This document shows positions 1 through 8,521 of a stretch of 64,000 bases of DNA, piece after piece; position 1 is the first letter of the stretch, and each line of letters starts with the position of its first letter. The position numbers were made by a program, and so were the translations under genes. The stretch covers positions 1 to 64,000 of the forward strand of contig CAZDSU010000029.1 in assembly GCA_964508135.1 (NCBI GenBank), read 5' to 3'. This DNA is from UBA6168 sp964508135 (GTDB lineage Bacteria; Bacteroidota; Bacteroidia; Chitinophagales; Saprospiraceae). The notes beneath the pieces were generated by a model that did not search any database, had not been told where the DNA came from, and saw only the letters and a list, made by a program, of their open reading frames with translations.

Positions 1-9
1 ACCAAAATG

Positions 10-28
10 CGGGGTTCAAAACCCCGCC
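10..28. repeat. short GC-rich hairpin at window edge
   Basis: GCGGGGTT and AACCCCGC flank a three-base loop. It may be the terminator of a gene left of the window, but no T-run follows on the + strand. Confidence 0.35.
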
Positions 29-153
29 GCTCGAAGACCGGAACTAACCGAAAGTATCGAATAAATCAACCTGACTACTTACCTGCCTGACGGCAGTCAA
101 GGATTTGGCGGCTACAAACATCAGCCTGCCAAATAAATTTGGCGGCTACAATT

Positions 154-1176
154 ATGAAAAACAAGGCAACCATCATCGGCCATTTCGTCTTTTGGCTCTT
201 CTACCTGACAGTGGTGGGCACGGGCGGCTATCTCATCTCCGAGCGGGCCCAGGGCTGGGCTTTCGTCTGGAACAGCATGGTGTTCGGCGGCCTCGTCATT
301 TATGGCAACCTGCTGTTCATCCTGCCTTTTTTACTCGAAAAAAAATACCGGCGCTTCGCAATGTTGGGGCTGGGTTTCGTCACGCTCGTGATTTTGCTGC
401 GCTTCAAGACGGAGCATTTTTTTGCCCTGCACCTGACCGACCAGTTCGGCTGGCCAGCGGTGTTTTTCATGTCGGTGCAGATACTGGCGCTTTTCGTCCT
501 GAGCACCATGTTTGGCGGGTTTTTGCAGTGGTTCAAAGACCGGGAACGTTCCAGTTTGTTGCAGCAAGAAAAGCTGGCGGGCGAGCTGAAATTCCTGAAA
601 ACACAGGTGAACCCGCATTTTCTGTTCAATACCCTGAACAACATCTACTCTCTCGCCTACCGCCAGCACCCCAACGCCGCCCCGATGATTGCCACGCTGT
701 CGAAAATCATGCGCTACCACCTCTACGACGGCAGCCGGGAACGGGTCAGCCTGCAAAAAGAAGCCGAGATGCTGCAAGACTACATCGCCTTGCAACGTCT
801 CAAGCACGGCGACTCGCTCAACGTGGATATTTACACGGAAGGCATTGGCAATCAGCACGATATAGCGCCGCTGCTACTCATCAACTTTATCGAAAACAGC
901 TTCAAGCACGGCGATGCCGACTCGAACCCGGATGCTTTCATCCATGTGGAACTGACGGTGGAGGATAGATGGCTAAGGTTTTCGGTGGAAAACAGCTTTG
1001 GATCCCCTTCGGGGATGACAAATGCTTCGGGGATGACAAACAAGGCTGAAATAGAAGAAGGGTTTGGACTAAAAAACGCACAGCGAGTACTGGATTTGGC
1101 CTACCCTGGCCTTTACGAATTGGCCACGAAAGCTGAAAACGGCGTACATTCGGTGCAGCTAAACATACAGCTATGA
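154..1176 (+). CDS. LytS/YehU-type sensor histidine kinase
   Basis: Inner-membrane sensor kinase (340 aa) that would phosphorylate the LytTR regulator encoded next to it. Four hydrophobic segments occupy about residues 8-125. A His_kinase domain follows with the phospho-acceptor motif NPHFLFNTLNNI, an N-box around INFIENSFKHG and a G-box around GFGLKNAQRVL. The start at ATG 154 (MKNKATI) is preferred over an in-frame TTG at 139. The stop overlaps the next gene's start as ATGA, indicating translational coupling. Odd point: between N- and G-box the protein carries the low-complexity insert SGMTNASGMTN, encoded by a REP-like repeat (1000-1040). The signal sensed is unknown. Family assignment is secure; substrate is inference. 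Confidence 0.93.
   Translation: MKNKATIIGHFVFWLFYLTVVGTGGYLISERAQGWAFVWNSMVFGGLVIYGNLLFILPFLLEKKYRRFAMLGLGFVTLVILLRFKTEHFFALHLTDQFGWPAVFFMSVQILALFVLSTMFGGFLQWFKDRERSSLLQQEKLAGELKFLKTQVNPHFLFNTLNNIYSLAYRQHPNAAPMIATLSKIMRYHLYDGSRERVSLQKEAEMLQDYIALQRLKHGDSLNVDIYTEGIGNQHDIAPLLLINFIENSFKHGDADSNPDAFIHVELTVEDRWLRFSVENSFGSPSGMTNASGMTNKAEIEEGFGLKNAQRVLDLAYPGLYELATKAENGVHSVQLNIQL
1000..1040. repeat. REP-like palindromic repeat inside kinase gene
   Basis: A unit ATCCCCTTCGGGGATGACAAA (the ATCCCC/GGGGAT arms form a hairpin) is followed by a partial copy, GCTTCGGGGATGACAAA. A related unit, TTCCCTACGGGAATGACAAA, lies at 9321-9343 in front of another gene. Both copies are in frame with the kinase. Confidence 0.7.
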
Positions 1177-1913
1177 AGCCGTTGCAAACCCTCATCGTGG
1201 ACGATGAAAAACCCGCCGTCGAGCTGCTGCTCGCCTACGCTGCAAAAACCCCCGAACTGGAAGTGGTCGGGACTGCGCACAGCGCCATTTCCGCAAAATC
1301 CATTTTGCAGGAAAAGCCAATTGACCTGATCTTCCTCGACATCCAAATGCCCGACCTCACTGGCCTGCAACTCCTGCGGATGCTGAAAACCCCGCCCGCC
1401 GTCGTGCTTACGACCGCCTACTCCGAGTTTGCCCTCGAAGGCTACGAACTGGATGTACTGGATTATCTGCTAAAGCCCATCGAATTTGAGCGGTTTTACC
1501 GGGCGGTATCAAAATTACTGGCCTCCCCCCAGCCCCCTCCGAAGGAGGGGGAGTTGGTCGGCACCCCCTCCTTCGGAGGGGGCTGGGGGGAGGCCGATTA
1601 TTTTTTCGTGAAAACCGACCACCAAATCCTTAAGGTCAACTTTGCCGACATCCTGTTCATCGAAAGCCTGCGGGAGTACGTGCGCATCCACACGCCCACG
1701 CAGCGCATCGTGGCGAGGCTGGCGCTCCAGCGATTGGAGGAATTGCTGCCTGCGGCGAAGTTCATCCGCATCCACCGTACCTACATCGTCAACATTGACG
1801 CCGTACAGAAAATCGAGGGCAACCTGCTGCACATCGGCAAGGAATTGCTACCCGTGAGCAAGGGCAAGCGGGAGGAGTTCATGCAGTTTGTGGGGAATAA
1901 AGTCATTGGGTAG
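1173..1913 (+). CDS. LytTR-family response regulator
   Basis: Cytoplasmic DNA-binding regulator (246 aa), partner of the upstream LytS-type kinase with which it overlaps by 4 nt. The N-terminal receiver domain has the acidic pocket VDDEKPAV, phospho-acceptor motif FLDIQMPDLTG (about residue 55) and the lysine in LLKPIEF (about 103). A C-terminal LytTR domain covers about residues 140-240 (FIESLREYVRIHT, IRIHRTYIVN). The linker between the domains contains a Pro/Gly-rich stretch (SPQPPPKEGE ... PSFGGGWGEA) created by a 32-bp inverted repeat at 1520-1595. Such pairs control adjacent or dispersed genes through LytTR boxes, which I could not locate. Confidence 0.94.
   Translation: MKPLQTLIVDDEKPAVELLLAYAAKTPELEVVGTAHSAISAKSILQEKPIDLIFLDIQMPDLTGLQLLRMLKTPPAVVLTTAYSEFALEGYELDVLDYLLKPIEFERFYRAVSKLLASPQPPPKEGELVGTPSFGGGWGEADYFFVKTDHQILKVNFADILFIESLREYVRIHTPTQRIVARLALQRLEELLPAAKFIRIHRTYIVNIDAVQKIEGNLLHIGKELLPVSKGKREEFMQFVGNKVIG
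1520..1595. repeat. 32-bp perfect inverted repeat in regulator linker
   Basis: The arms at 1520-1551 and 1564-1595 are perfect reverse complements (start GGCCTCCCCCCAGCCCCCTC). The element keeps the reading frame open and adds about 25 residues between the receiver and LytTR domains. Confidence 0.85.
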
Positions 1914-1963
1914 CCGCTGTGTTTTATACTCAAAAGCCATATCTTGCATAAAAATTGACGACG

Positions 1964-2524
1964 ATGGAAGTTTTGGAAAAAATGCTGACCTATCGGGAGT
2001 ACCGTGAAATGGAGTTCGACGACGACGACAATTTCCAGTATGAATTGATAAACGGAGAACTAATGAAAAAGGCATCCCCTACCATTGAACACCAGCGTTT
2101 GGTGCGTAAAATTGCTTTCGCTATTGAAAAACACATTGAATCCAACCAAGCCGGAGAAGTGTTCTTTGCTCCACTTGATGTAGTTTTGGATGAGCACAAT
2201 GTCCCTCAGCCTGATGTTTTCTTTGTTGGCAAAGACAAGAAATACATCTTGGATGAAAATGAGCAGGTAGTCATCGGTATCCCAGATTTAATCGTAGAAA
2301 TCCTGTCGCCCGGCTCTGTGAAAAGAGACCGCATTACCAAAAAGAAAATTTACGAGCAGTTTGGTGTGCCAGAGTTTTGGTTGGTTGACCCATCCTATAA
2401 AAACGTCGAAATATTTCGCTTGGTGGGAGGAGCATACGAACTCGCCGATTTCATAGAACAAACTGGAATGGTCAAATCCGCTGTACTGGAAGGCTTCGAG
2501 CTTTCATTGGACAAAATATTTTGA
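1964..2524 (+). CDS. Uma2 family (DUF820) putative endonuclease
   Basis: Predicted restriction-endonuclease-fold protein (186 aa from ATG 1964; an in-frame TTG at 1955 would add three residues). Family hallmarks visible are YELINGELMKKASPT, the QPDVFF strand (acidic metal ligand), DLIVEILSPGS and the K/R-rich RDRITKKKIYEQFGVPEFWLVDP block, i.e. the PD-(D/E)XK-like core of Uma2 proteins. These are abundant in Cyanobacteria and Bacteroidota; no function is established. A solitary gene with a TATCTTGC box about 20 nt upstream. It converges on the S33 peptidase gene, leaving only 6 nt between stops. Confidence 0.85.
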   Translation: MEVLEKMLTYREYREMEFDDDDNFQYELINGELMKKASPTIEHQRLVRKIAFAIEKHIESNQAGEVFFAPLDVVLDEHNVPQPDVFFVGKDKKYILDENEQVVIGIPDLIVEILSPGSVKRDRITKKKIYEQFGVPEFWLVDPSYKNVEIFRLVGGAYELADFIEQTGMVKSAVLEGFELSLDKIF

Positions 2525-2530
2525 CGCCAA

Positions 2531-3547
2531 CTACATCCTTACGGCGTCCACATCTTTAATAAACTCAATAATCCCCGGATAATAATGCCGTTGGTCGTCC
2601 CACATGCTCAGGTGCGAGCCTTCGGGACAGTAGAGGTAGCGGCCTTTTTGCACCAATTTGCTCATGGCCTCCATGGCTGCGGGGTCCATCGTATCGTACT
2701 TGGCACCAATCATCAGCGTGGGGGTTCTGATGGTTTTTAGTTGGTCCATGATGTCCCATTTGGCGAGGTTGCCGCCCGGCACGAACTCGCTGGGGCCTTG
2801 CATGAAGGCGTAAACATAGCCGTTCACGTGCTCAAATGAGCGCTGCAAGCCGTTCGGAAAAGGGTTTATCCGGCAGATATGCTTCCGGTAATATTCCTCA
2901 ACGACAAGGTTTAGATAGTTAGGGTTTGAGTAGTCGCCCTTGTCCTCGTAAGCCTTCAGGCTGTCCACCAGCGAGGGGCGCATTTGGCTGCGCAACTTGC
3001 CGTTGTACTCGCCATATGCCGGGAAGCTTCCCATCATATTGCTGACCACGAGGCCCTTTAGGTTATCTTGGTACTTGAGGGCGTACTGCATCCCGAGCAT
3101 CCCGCCCCATGAGTTGCCGATGATGTAGAAATTGTCCTTCGTCATGCCGAGCGCCTTGCGAACCTGCTCCACCTCCTCCACGAATCGGTCAATTTGCCAA
3201 AGCTCGTCCTTCCCTTCGGGAATGTCGGAGCGGAAACAGCCGAGCTGGTCGTACTCGTACATCTCCCAGCCCATCGGCGGCAAGAAGCTCTCAAAGCACT
3301 CCATGTACTCGCAGCCCATCGCAGGTCCTCCGTGCAGCAGCAGGATTTTCACGCGGGGATTGTCACCGAACTTCTTCGTCCAGACATTGAACTTGCCCGC
3401 TGGCGTCTCGATGGGAATCATGCGGACGCCGCCGCTTTGCACTTGCGAATAGTCAAAAACGGGTTCGGTGGGTGTTTTTACCTCGTTTTTGCAATGAAAT
3501 TGGGTGAAAATGGCGAGGAAAAGCAGGAGGGTGGAAGTCTTTTTCAT
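2531..3547 (-). CDS. proline iminopeptidase-like S33 hydrolase, lipoprotein
   Basis: Alpha/beta hydrolase (338 aa) resembling prolyl aminopeptidases, which release N-terminal proline from peptides. It has an N-terminal signal with lipobox-like FTQFHC, so it is probably lipid-anchored in the periplasm or on the surface. The oxyanion motif LLLHGGPAMG, nucleophile elbow GNSWGG, acid in GAKYDTMD and histidine in EGSHLSMWDD complete the catalytic triad. Length fits the family. Monocistronic; it converges with the Uma2 gene. Peptidase class is secure; the exact substrate is not. Confidence 0.88.
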   Translation of the reverse strand: MKKTSTLLLFLAIFTQFHCKNEVKTPTEPVFDYSQVQSGGVRMIPIETPAGKFNVWTKKFGDNPRVKILLLHGGPAMGCEYMECFESFLPPMGWEMYEYDQLGCFRSDIPEGKDELWQIDRFVEEVEQVRKALGMTKDNFYIIGNSWGGMLGMQYALKYQDNLKGLVVSNMMGSFPAYGEYNGKLRSQMRPSLVDSLKAYEDKGDYSNPNYLNLVVEEYYRKHICRINPFPNGLQRSFEHVNGYVYAFMQGPSEFVPGGNLAKWDIMDQLKTIRTPTLMIGAKYDTMDPAAMEAMSKLVQKGRYLYCPEGSHLSMWDDQRHYYPGIIEFIKDVDAVRM

Positions 3548-3603
3548 GAAGCAGTTAATTTGAAGTGAAAGTACAAAGCACTTTCCGGTTTAGGAAATCC
3601 AGG

Positions 3604-4176
3604 CTATTCGGCCAGCGGCTCCGTCCCATACCGTTTCCCCTGCGCCGTCATTTTTATCAAATAATCCAGGTGCTTTTGTGCCTCGGGATGGCGGGTATTG
3701 GATTGAATTTCGTGAATCCACCCGATTTTCAGCCGCTTGTAAAAATGAGGGAACGCCTCGAAGTTCTGCCAAACCAGCTCGTCCTGTTGCAGCGCCTCCT
3801 GAATCCAGTCGGGGATGACGAGTGGCTCGTCCGGCGAGCCAATTTGCGCCTCGATAGGAGCGATTCCCGCCGGGGTCATCAGCCCAAGTTTTTGCAGTTT
3901 CCAGATGCGCTGGCGGTTCAGTTCGCTGAGAAAGGTCTTTTTTCGGCGGGGCGTGATGCGTTGCACGGTACTTTCTTCGTCGTACTTCTTCACGGTGCCG
4001 TCAATCCAGCCGAAGCAGAGGCACTCCTCCACCATGTCGTTGTAGGGCAGCGAGGGCTTGCCGGTGGCCTTTCGGAAGGTACGCAACCAGATTTCGGGCT
4101 TTGTAGTGCCGTGCGTTTCGAGCCAGTTGCGCCATTCTTGGCGGGTATGCGGGTAGAAGACTTCGGTGATGTCCAT
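3604..4176 (-). CDS. YdeI/OmdA-family protein
   Basis: Protein of 190 aa resembling the YdeI/OmpD-associated family: an N-terminal part with WLETHGTTKPEIWL and YNDMVEECLCFGWIDG, then a C-terminal OmdA-like region with ALQQDELVWQNFEAFPHFYKRLKIGWI. Members are linked to resistance to some peptides or envelope stress, but the biochemistry is unknown. Second gene of a pair: it starts 3 nt after the DUF1003 gene stops, so the two are co-transcribed and probably coupled. Confidence 0.85.
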   Translation of the reverse strand: MDITEVFYPHTRQEWRNWLETHGTTKPEIWLRTFRKATGKPSLPYNDMVEECLCFGWIDGTVKKYDEESTVQRITPRRKKTFLSELNRQRIWKLQKLGLMTPAGIAPIEAQIGSPDEPLVIPDWIQEALQQDELVWQNFEAFPHFYKRLKIGWIHEIQSNTRHPEAQKHLDYLIKMTAQGKRYGTEPLAE

Positions 4177-4179
4177 TGG

Positions 4180-4734
4180 TCACTTCTTCTTCCCCGCAAT
4201 CCCCTCCAGCAATTCCACTTGGTACTTTTGCACGTCCAGCAGCGTTTGGAACTGCTCCTCCATCAGCAGGTTGATTTTCTGGTGGAGGTTGCGGATCTCG
4301 ATTTCCGATTTCAGGTTGATGATGTAATCGTTTTCCGCCCGCTTGCGGTCCTTTTCCTCCTTCCGGTTTTGCGACATCATGATCACTGGTGCCTGCAAGG
4401 CGGCGATGGTGGACAAAACCAAGTTGAGCAAAATAAACGGGTACGGGTCGAAGGCCTTCGTGGCCATTACCACGTTGACGGCAATCCAGCAGCCGAGCAC
4501 TACGCCAAAACTGATGATGAACGTCCAACTCCCGCCAAACGTCGCCACTTTGTCGGCGATCCGCTGCCCGGTGGAGGAGTTTTTTTCATTGGATTGCAGC
4601 CTCAGGGTCCTTACGATTAAATCCTCCTCCTTCAGCGCAGCTGCGACCAAGCTGTGCAGCTTTCTCAAGTGCTGGTCTTCGGTGTGGAGCATCTTTTCCA
4701 GGTATTGGTGCTGGAAGTTGGCGCTAGCTTTCAT
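4180..4734 (-). CDS. DUF1003 membrane protein
   Basis: Inner-membrane protein of 184 aa. A soluble N-terminal region is followed by two hydrophobic helices (FGGSWTFIISFGVVLGCWI and FILLNLVLSTIAALQAPVI) typical of DUF1003, then a charged, probably coiled-coil tail (KEEKDRKRAENDY ... LHQKINLLMEEQF). The family has been associated with low-magnesium or cyclic-nucleotide regulation in some bacteria, without a defined activity. It is the promoter-proximal gene of a two-gene operon with the YdeI-like gene. Confidence 0.85.
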   Translation of the reverse strand: MKASANFQHQYLEKMLHTEDQHLRKLHSLVAAALKEEDLIVRTLRLQSNEKNSSTGQRIADKVATFGGSWTFIISFGVVLGCWIAVNVVMATKAFDPYPFILLNLVLSTIAALQAPVIMMSQNRKEEKDRKRAENDYIINLKSEIEIRNLHQKINLLMEEQFQTLLDVQKYQVELLEGIAGKKK

Positions 4735-4778
4735 GGCAGTATTATTAAATTGAAAAGATAAATGGGTTGTAAAACCTT

Positions 4779-5210
4779 CTATGCTTCCCCTCCCTCTTTA
4801 GCAAGTAAAAGCGATGAAAAATCTTCGATAGTCAATAAGTTGACCTTGGGGAATCCCATTTTTTTCAGCACGTTAAAATGCTTATCATTGGTAACGATGA
4901 AATGGGCATTGGCTGCAAGGGCGCAGTCAACAAACTTATTATCGTCAGGATCTTGCGAAATCAGGTTGAACTGAAACCATGTTTCTTGGACAAAAACATT
5001 TGGCAATAATCTCAGAATATCAAGGTTCAAATCGGCAGTTTCTTGGTCAAATTTTTCACGTATTTTTTCCTCGTATTCCATGAAAATCTCTGTTGTAACT
5101 ACTGCATCGTACACATCATCCACCAGTGCGTCAAGCACAATGCGATACCTTGACCAATGTGGCAGGGCCGTGATGATAGCGTTTGTGTCCAATACGATTT
5201 TAAGCCGCAT
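4779..5210 (-). CDS. PIN-domain toxin (ribonuclease)
   Basis: PIN-family nuclease (143 aa) of a type II toxin-antitoxin module; such enzymes cut RNA with a Mg2+ ion held by acidic residues. The conserved acids are visible in VLDTNAIITA (Asp near residue 7), EIFMEYEE, and DPDDNKFVDCALAANA, and the C-terminal IVTNDKHF strand is typical. It starts 3 nt after the stop of the small upstream gene, the usual antitoxin-first order. Confidence 0.88.
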   Translation of the reverse strand: MRLKIVLDTNAIITALPHWSRYRIVLDALVDDVYDAVVTTEIFMEYEEKIREKFDQETADLNLDILRLLPNVFVQETWFQFNLISQDPDDNKFVDCALAANAHFIVTNDKHFNVLKKMGFPKVNLLTIEDFSSLLLAKEGGEA

Positions 5211-5213
5211 GGG

Positions 5214-5426
5214 TCATGATTCTTCGTTCAACCATTTTTCCAGCGTGGCTTGGTTGTAGCCTTTATCATTGCTGATTTGTGTGGCTTTTGTCCGAGCTTT
5301 TTCAAGCAAATACTTGGCAATCATCCGGCGGATGGCCAGCAAGTCCTCATCCGGCAGGTTCATTGCGTAAACCCGGAGCAATTCATGTTGAAGGTTGGTA
5401 AACGGCGTTGAAACTGGAGCATTCAT
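5214..5426 (-). CDS. small partner of PIN toxin (putative antitoxin)
   Basis: Protein of 70 aa beginning MNAPVSTPFTNLQ. The open frame extends further upstream, but into the neighbouring oxidoreductase gene, so ATG 5426 is preferred. It is charged and helical (DEDLLAIRRMIAKYLLEKA), ending with KGYNQATLEKWLNEES, a pattern common in small antitoxins of PIN toxins in Bacteroidota. No DNA-binding domain is clearly recognisable. Its position immediately before the toxin (3 nt apart) is the main evidence. Confidence 0.8.
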   Translation of the reverse strand: MNAPVSTPFTNLQHELLRVYAMNLPDEDLLAIRRMIAKYLLEKARTKATQISNDKGYNQATLEKWLNEES

Positions 5427-5464
5427 GGCACTGATTTTTGTAAAAATACGAAACTTATAAAACC

Positions 5465-7192
5465 CTACAAATCCCCCTTCTTCAACATCTTCACCGCAAT
5501 CTCCGCCGCCCGTGCCGTCAGCGCCATGTAGGTCAGCGACGGGTTTTGGCAGGCCGTGCTGGCCATGCAGGCGCCGTCCGTCACGAAGACGTTCTTCACC
5601 GCCCAAAGTTGGTTGTTGCCGTTGAGCGCCGAAGTCTTTGGGTCGGTGCCCATGCGGCAGGTGCCCATCTCGTGGATGCAGTGGCCCGGCGGGGTCGAGT
5701 CGAGGTCGTCGAACTGCCGGATATCCTTGTGCCCAGCCGCTTCGAGCATCTCGGCGGCGCAGGCCATGATGTCCTTGCGCATGGTCTTTTCGTTCTCCCG
5801 GAATTCGCAGTCAATGCGGATGAGCGGCAGGCCGTGCGGGTCAGTCTTGCTGGTGTCCAGCGTCACTTTGTTGTCGAAATGGGGCAGGTGCTCCGCCCAA
5901 CCACCGAGCCAGAAGCTCCATTGGCCGGGGTCGTGCATCTCGGTTTTCAGCGCAGCGCCGAAGCCCGGCTTGCCGTTCACGCGGCCCCAACCGCCGCGGC
6001 CAGCGCCGCCTTGGTAGCCAAATCCCCGCACGTAGTCCTTCTGCTGCTCCTTGCCGGGCAGGTTGCGGAAGCGCGGCACGTAGATGCCGTTGGCACGGCG
6101 GCCCGACACGTATTGGTCGCCAAAGTCGTCGTGCGCCGCAGAGGCTCCCACTCCGTAGTGATGGTCCATCAGGTAGTGCCCGATGACGCCGCTGTCGTTG
6201 CCTAGCCCGTCGGGGAAGCGGTTGCTTTTCGAATTGAGTAGCACGAAAGTGGTGCCGATGGTGCTGGCGTTGAGGAAGACGATTTTGGCAAAAACCTCCT
6301 CCGTCTGCTTGGTATTGCGGTCAATGAAGCGGACGCCCGTTGCGCGCTGCGTTTTTTCATCGAACATGACCTCGCTCACGTTGGCGTCGGTGCGGATGGT
6401 GAGCTTGCCCGTGGCCATGGCAGCGGGAATCGTTGCCGACAGGCTGCTGAAATAAGCCCCATACGGGCAGCCCCAGTGGCAGCGGTTGCGGAACTGGCAG
6501 GCACCGCGACCGAGCTTTTTCTGCACCTCGCCCACGGCGGTCAGGTGCGCCACCCTGCCGATGATCATGCGGCGGTCATCCCAGTTCTTCTTGATGGCGG
6601 CGGCGGTATGGGTTTCGAGGCAGTTGAGTTCCATCGGGGGCAGGTACTTGCTGTCGGGCAGTTGCGCCAGCCCCTCTTTCGAACCACTGATGCCAGCAAA
6701 GGTCTCCACATGGTCGTACCATTTTTCGAGGTCCTTGTAGCGGATGGGCCAGTCGGAGCCGTTGCCGTCGCGGACGTTGCTCTCGAAGTCCATCTCGCTC
6801 CAGCGGTAGCTCTGGCGGCCCCACATGAGGGAGCGCCCGCCGAGGTGATCGCCGCGCAGCCAATTGAAGGGCTTGTCCTGCTGGTAGGGGTTTTCCTTGT
6901 CGTTTACCCAAAAATACTGGTTGTCGGCCTGAAAGGCGTAGCATTGGCTTTGCACGGGGTGGTCGTCGCGGAGCGCCTGCGGGATCATGCCGCGGTTCTT
7001 CACGTCCCAGGGGTTGTTGAGCGCTCCTTTGTAGTCCTTGATATGCTCCAGGCTTTTGCCCCGTTCGAGCATGAGAACGTTTAGGCCCTTTTCGGTGAGT
7101 TCCTTGGCGGCCCACCCGCCGCTGATGCCGCTGCCGACGACGATGGCGTCGTAGGTGCGGTCCTGTTGTGCCTTCCCGTTGATGTTCGGCAT
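5465..7192 (-). CDS. GMC-family FAD-dependent oxidoreductase
   Basis: Glucose-methanol-choline oxidoreductase of 575 aa from ATG 7192 (MPNINGK); the open frame runs on upstream but the FAD motif begins soon after this ATG. The dinucleotide-binding motif VVGSGISGGWAAKELTEKG lies at about residues 15-35, GGRSLMWGRQSYR near 120, and the C-terminal GMC block HEMGTCRMGTD, with a His/Asn active-site region in ACQNPSLTYMALTARA. Substrate is probably a sugar or alcohol. No small subunit or cytochrome partner lies next to it; it stands alone between the TA pair and divergent lipoproteins. Confidence 0.92.
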   Translation of the reverse strand: MPNINGKAQQDRTYDAIVVGSGISGGWAAKELTEKGLNVLMLERGKSLEHIKDYKGALNNPWDVKNRGMIPQALRDDHPVQSQCYAFQADNQYFWVNDKENPYQQDKPFNWLRGDHLGGRSLMWGRQSYRWSEMDFESNVRDGNGSDWPIRYKDLEKWYDHVETFAGISGSKEGLAQLPDSKYLPPMELNCLETHTAAAIKKNWDDRRMIIGRVAHLTAVGEVQKKLGRGACQFRNRCHWGCPYGAYFSSLSATIPAAMATGKLTIRTDANVSEVMFDEKTQRATGVRFIDRNTKQTEEVFAKIVFLNASTIGTTFVLLNSKSNRFPDGLGNDSGVIGHYLMDHHYGVGASAAHDDFGDQYVSGRRANGIYVPRFRNLPGKEQQKDYVRGFGYQGGAGRGGWGRVNGKPGFGAALKTEMHDPGQWSFWLGGWAEHLPHFDNKVTLDTSKTDPHGLPLIRIDCEFRENEKTMRKDIMACAAEMLEAAGHKDIRQFDDLDSTPPGHCIHEMGTCRMGTDPKTSALNGNNQLWAVKNVFVTDGACMASTACQNPSLTYMALTARAAEIAVKMLKKGDL

Positions 7193-7329
7193 GGTTGCAG
7201 TGATTTTGTTCGGGTCAAATGTAGTTTTTTTTGGAAAAAATATTGACCCAACTAAAATGAGGCGGGCGGGCGTCTTTTTGGCAAATGCAAACGTTATCTT
7301 CGTAACCATTTTTCACCATTTTTCCCACC

Positions 7330-7788
7330 ATGATTCCGAAAAAAAGCATTGCTATCCTCCTTTCAACAGCCTTTCTTATACACCTAACTGCTTGCAGAAG
7401 GGTCGTTTGCGACTGTGCCGATGGAGATTATAAAAGTCTCTATTTTTTGTCAAAAATTGACAGCTCCGATATAATCAACAATGGCAGTTTCTCATTGGAC
7501 AGCCTACAGATTTCGCCCATTCTAATTGACTCGAACAAGTCAGGTTCGCTCATCAGGATTGAACCGGACATTGGCTTTGGTTACAATATCCTGATTCGTG
7601 CTGACAAAAATACTGTCGGCTATGCCATCAAATTGGATACCCTGCCACCTGACACGCTGCTGGTCACCGTCGGGGAAACAGCAAGTGATGAATGCTGTGG
7701 TAGTTTAACGGCCTTCGAAACGCTAATTTTGAATGGAGTAGAGATTCCAAATGACTACACTGTTTGTTGCGTCAAAATTTTCAAATAA
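7330..7788 (+). CDS. hypothetical lipoprotein, paralogue of next gene
   Basis: Protein of 152 aa with a signal peptide and lipobox (LIHLTACRR), so likely lipid-anchored. No known domain. The body has a repeated 'LDSLxIxPxL' pattern, the phrase LDTLPPDTLLVTVG and two CC pairs (DECCGS, TVCCVK) that may form disulfides. The next gene shares this layout (LDSLPPDTLFTIIG, KCCEG), so the two are tandem duplicates. Confidence 0.7.
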   Translation: MIPKKSIAILLSTAFLIHLTACRRVVCDCADGDYKSLYFLSKIDSSDIINNGSFSLDSLQISPILIDSNKSGSLIRIEPDIGFGYNILIRADKNTVGYAIKLDTLPPDTLLVTVGETASDECCGSLTAFETLILNGVEIPNDYTVCCVKIFK

Positions 7789-7866
7789 AGCGGGGGTTGC
7801 CAAATGTTTAACTTTGCGCACCATTATGACCTGAACAGTCAAAACAAACTGCAACAACTGTCCTTG

Positions 7867-8316
7867 ATGAAAAAGTTTATCCTAATCGCCTTCACCATTT
7901 CAAGCCTTATTGCTGCCTCGTCCTGCAGCAAATGCTTCACCGAAGAATGCGCCAGCAACGACATCAAACTCATAAAATTCGCCTCCTCGGCGGATAGCAC
8001 CGACCTCATTCTTACAGGGAAATACTTGTTGGACAGCCTTAAAATCACGCCCCTTTTGGCAAGTCAAGGAGGAATCATTCCCAACTATGAAATAACCTTC
8101 AGCAATCCGTATATCGTGGCCATCGAGGCTGGTGCTAATACCGCTGGCTATATTTTTCAGTTGGACAGCCTACCGCCCGATACGCTCTTCACCATCATTG
8201 GCTTCGATAACAGCAGCAAGTGCTGCGAGGGGATTCATACTTTCGAGCAGGTAATTTTGAACGGCAATACCTTGTCCAATACCCGTGACGACTTGAGTAT
8301 TTTCCTTTTTAAATAG
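7867..8316 (+). CDS. hypothetical lipoprotein, paralogue of previous gene
   Basis: Protein of 149 aa from ATG 7867 (MKKFILIAFT); an earlier ATG at 7804 would only add a non-signal leader. Signal peptide with lipobox around AASSCSKC. It shares the LDSLPPDTL motif, the VILNG strand and the central Cys pair with the protein encoded just upstream. The role of the pair is unknown; it sits between a GMC oxidoreductase and a MITE. Confidence 0.7.
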   Translation: MKKFILIAFTISSLIAASSCSKCFTEECASNDIKLIKFASSADSTDLILTGKYLLDSLKITPLLASQGGIIPNYEITFSNPYIVAIEAGANTAGYIFQLDSLPPDTLFTIIGFDNSSKCCEGIHTFEQVILNGNTLSNTRDDLSIFLFK

Positions 8317-8413
8317 CTGGATGGGGCGGGGTGCCAATCGATGAACTTCGGTTAGGCTGGGAATCTCCGTTCCGCTGATAGCTTTGGTACAATGGTCGAA
8401 AGCGGGTGGTAGT

Positions 8414-8519
8414 TATACTGCGAACCGCTTGGTTTTGTCCCCTATCAACCTCATCAACCCATATAAACATTCATCAACCCACTGTCGTTAATGGACAAAA
8501 CCTGGCGCTCCAAAGTATA
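8414..8519. mobile_element. MITE-like element, TATAC family, copy G (106 bp)
   Basis: The ends TATACTGCGAACCGCTTGG... and ...GCGCTCCAAAGTATA are imperfect terminal inverted repeats, both containing GGTTTTGTCC (or its complement GGACAAAACC). The interior (CAACCTCATCAACCC type) is unrelated to the interiors of other copies. It ends 2 nt before the stop codon of the minus-strand gene. Confidence 0.6.
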
Positions 8520-8521
8520 AA

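Noticed and set aside
103..151. Direct repeat ATTTGGCGGCTACAA before the kinase
   Set aside because: Two 15-bp copies 34 bp apart are real, but no inverted ends or target duplication; could be chance duplication or a regulator site. Not enough to call.
105..968. 287-aa + strand ORF at window start
   Set aside because: Overlaps the kinase gene in another frame and lacks any motif; His/Arg/Pro-rich shadow composition.
3565..4620. 351-aa + strand ORF
   Set aside because: Runs antisense through the YdeI-like and DUF1003 genes; no domain, composition typical of a shadow frame.
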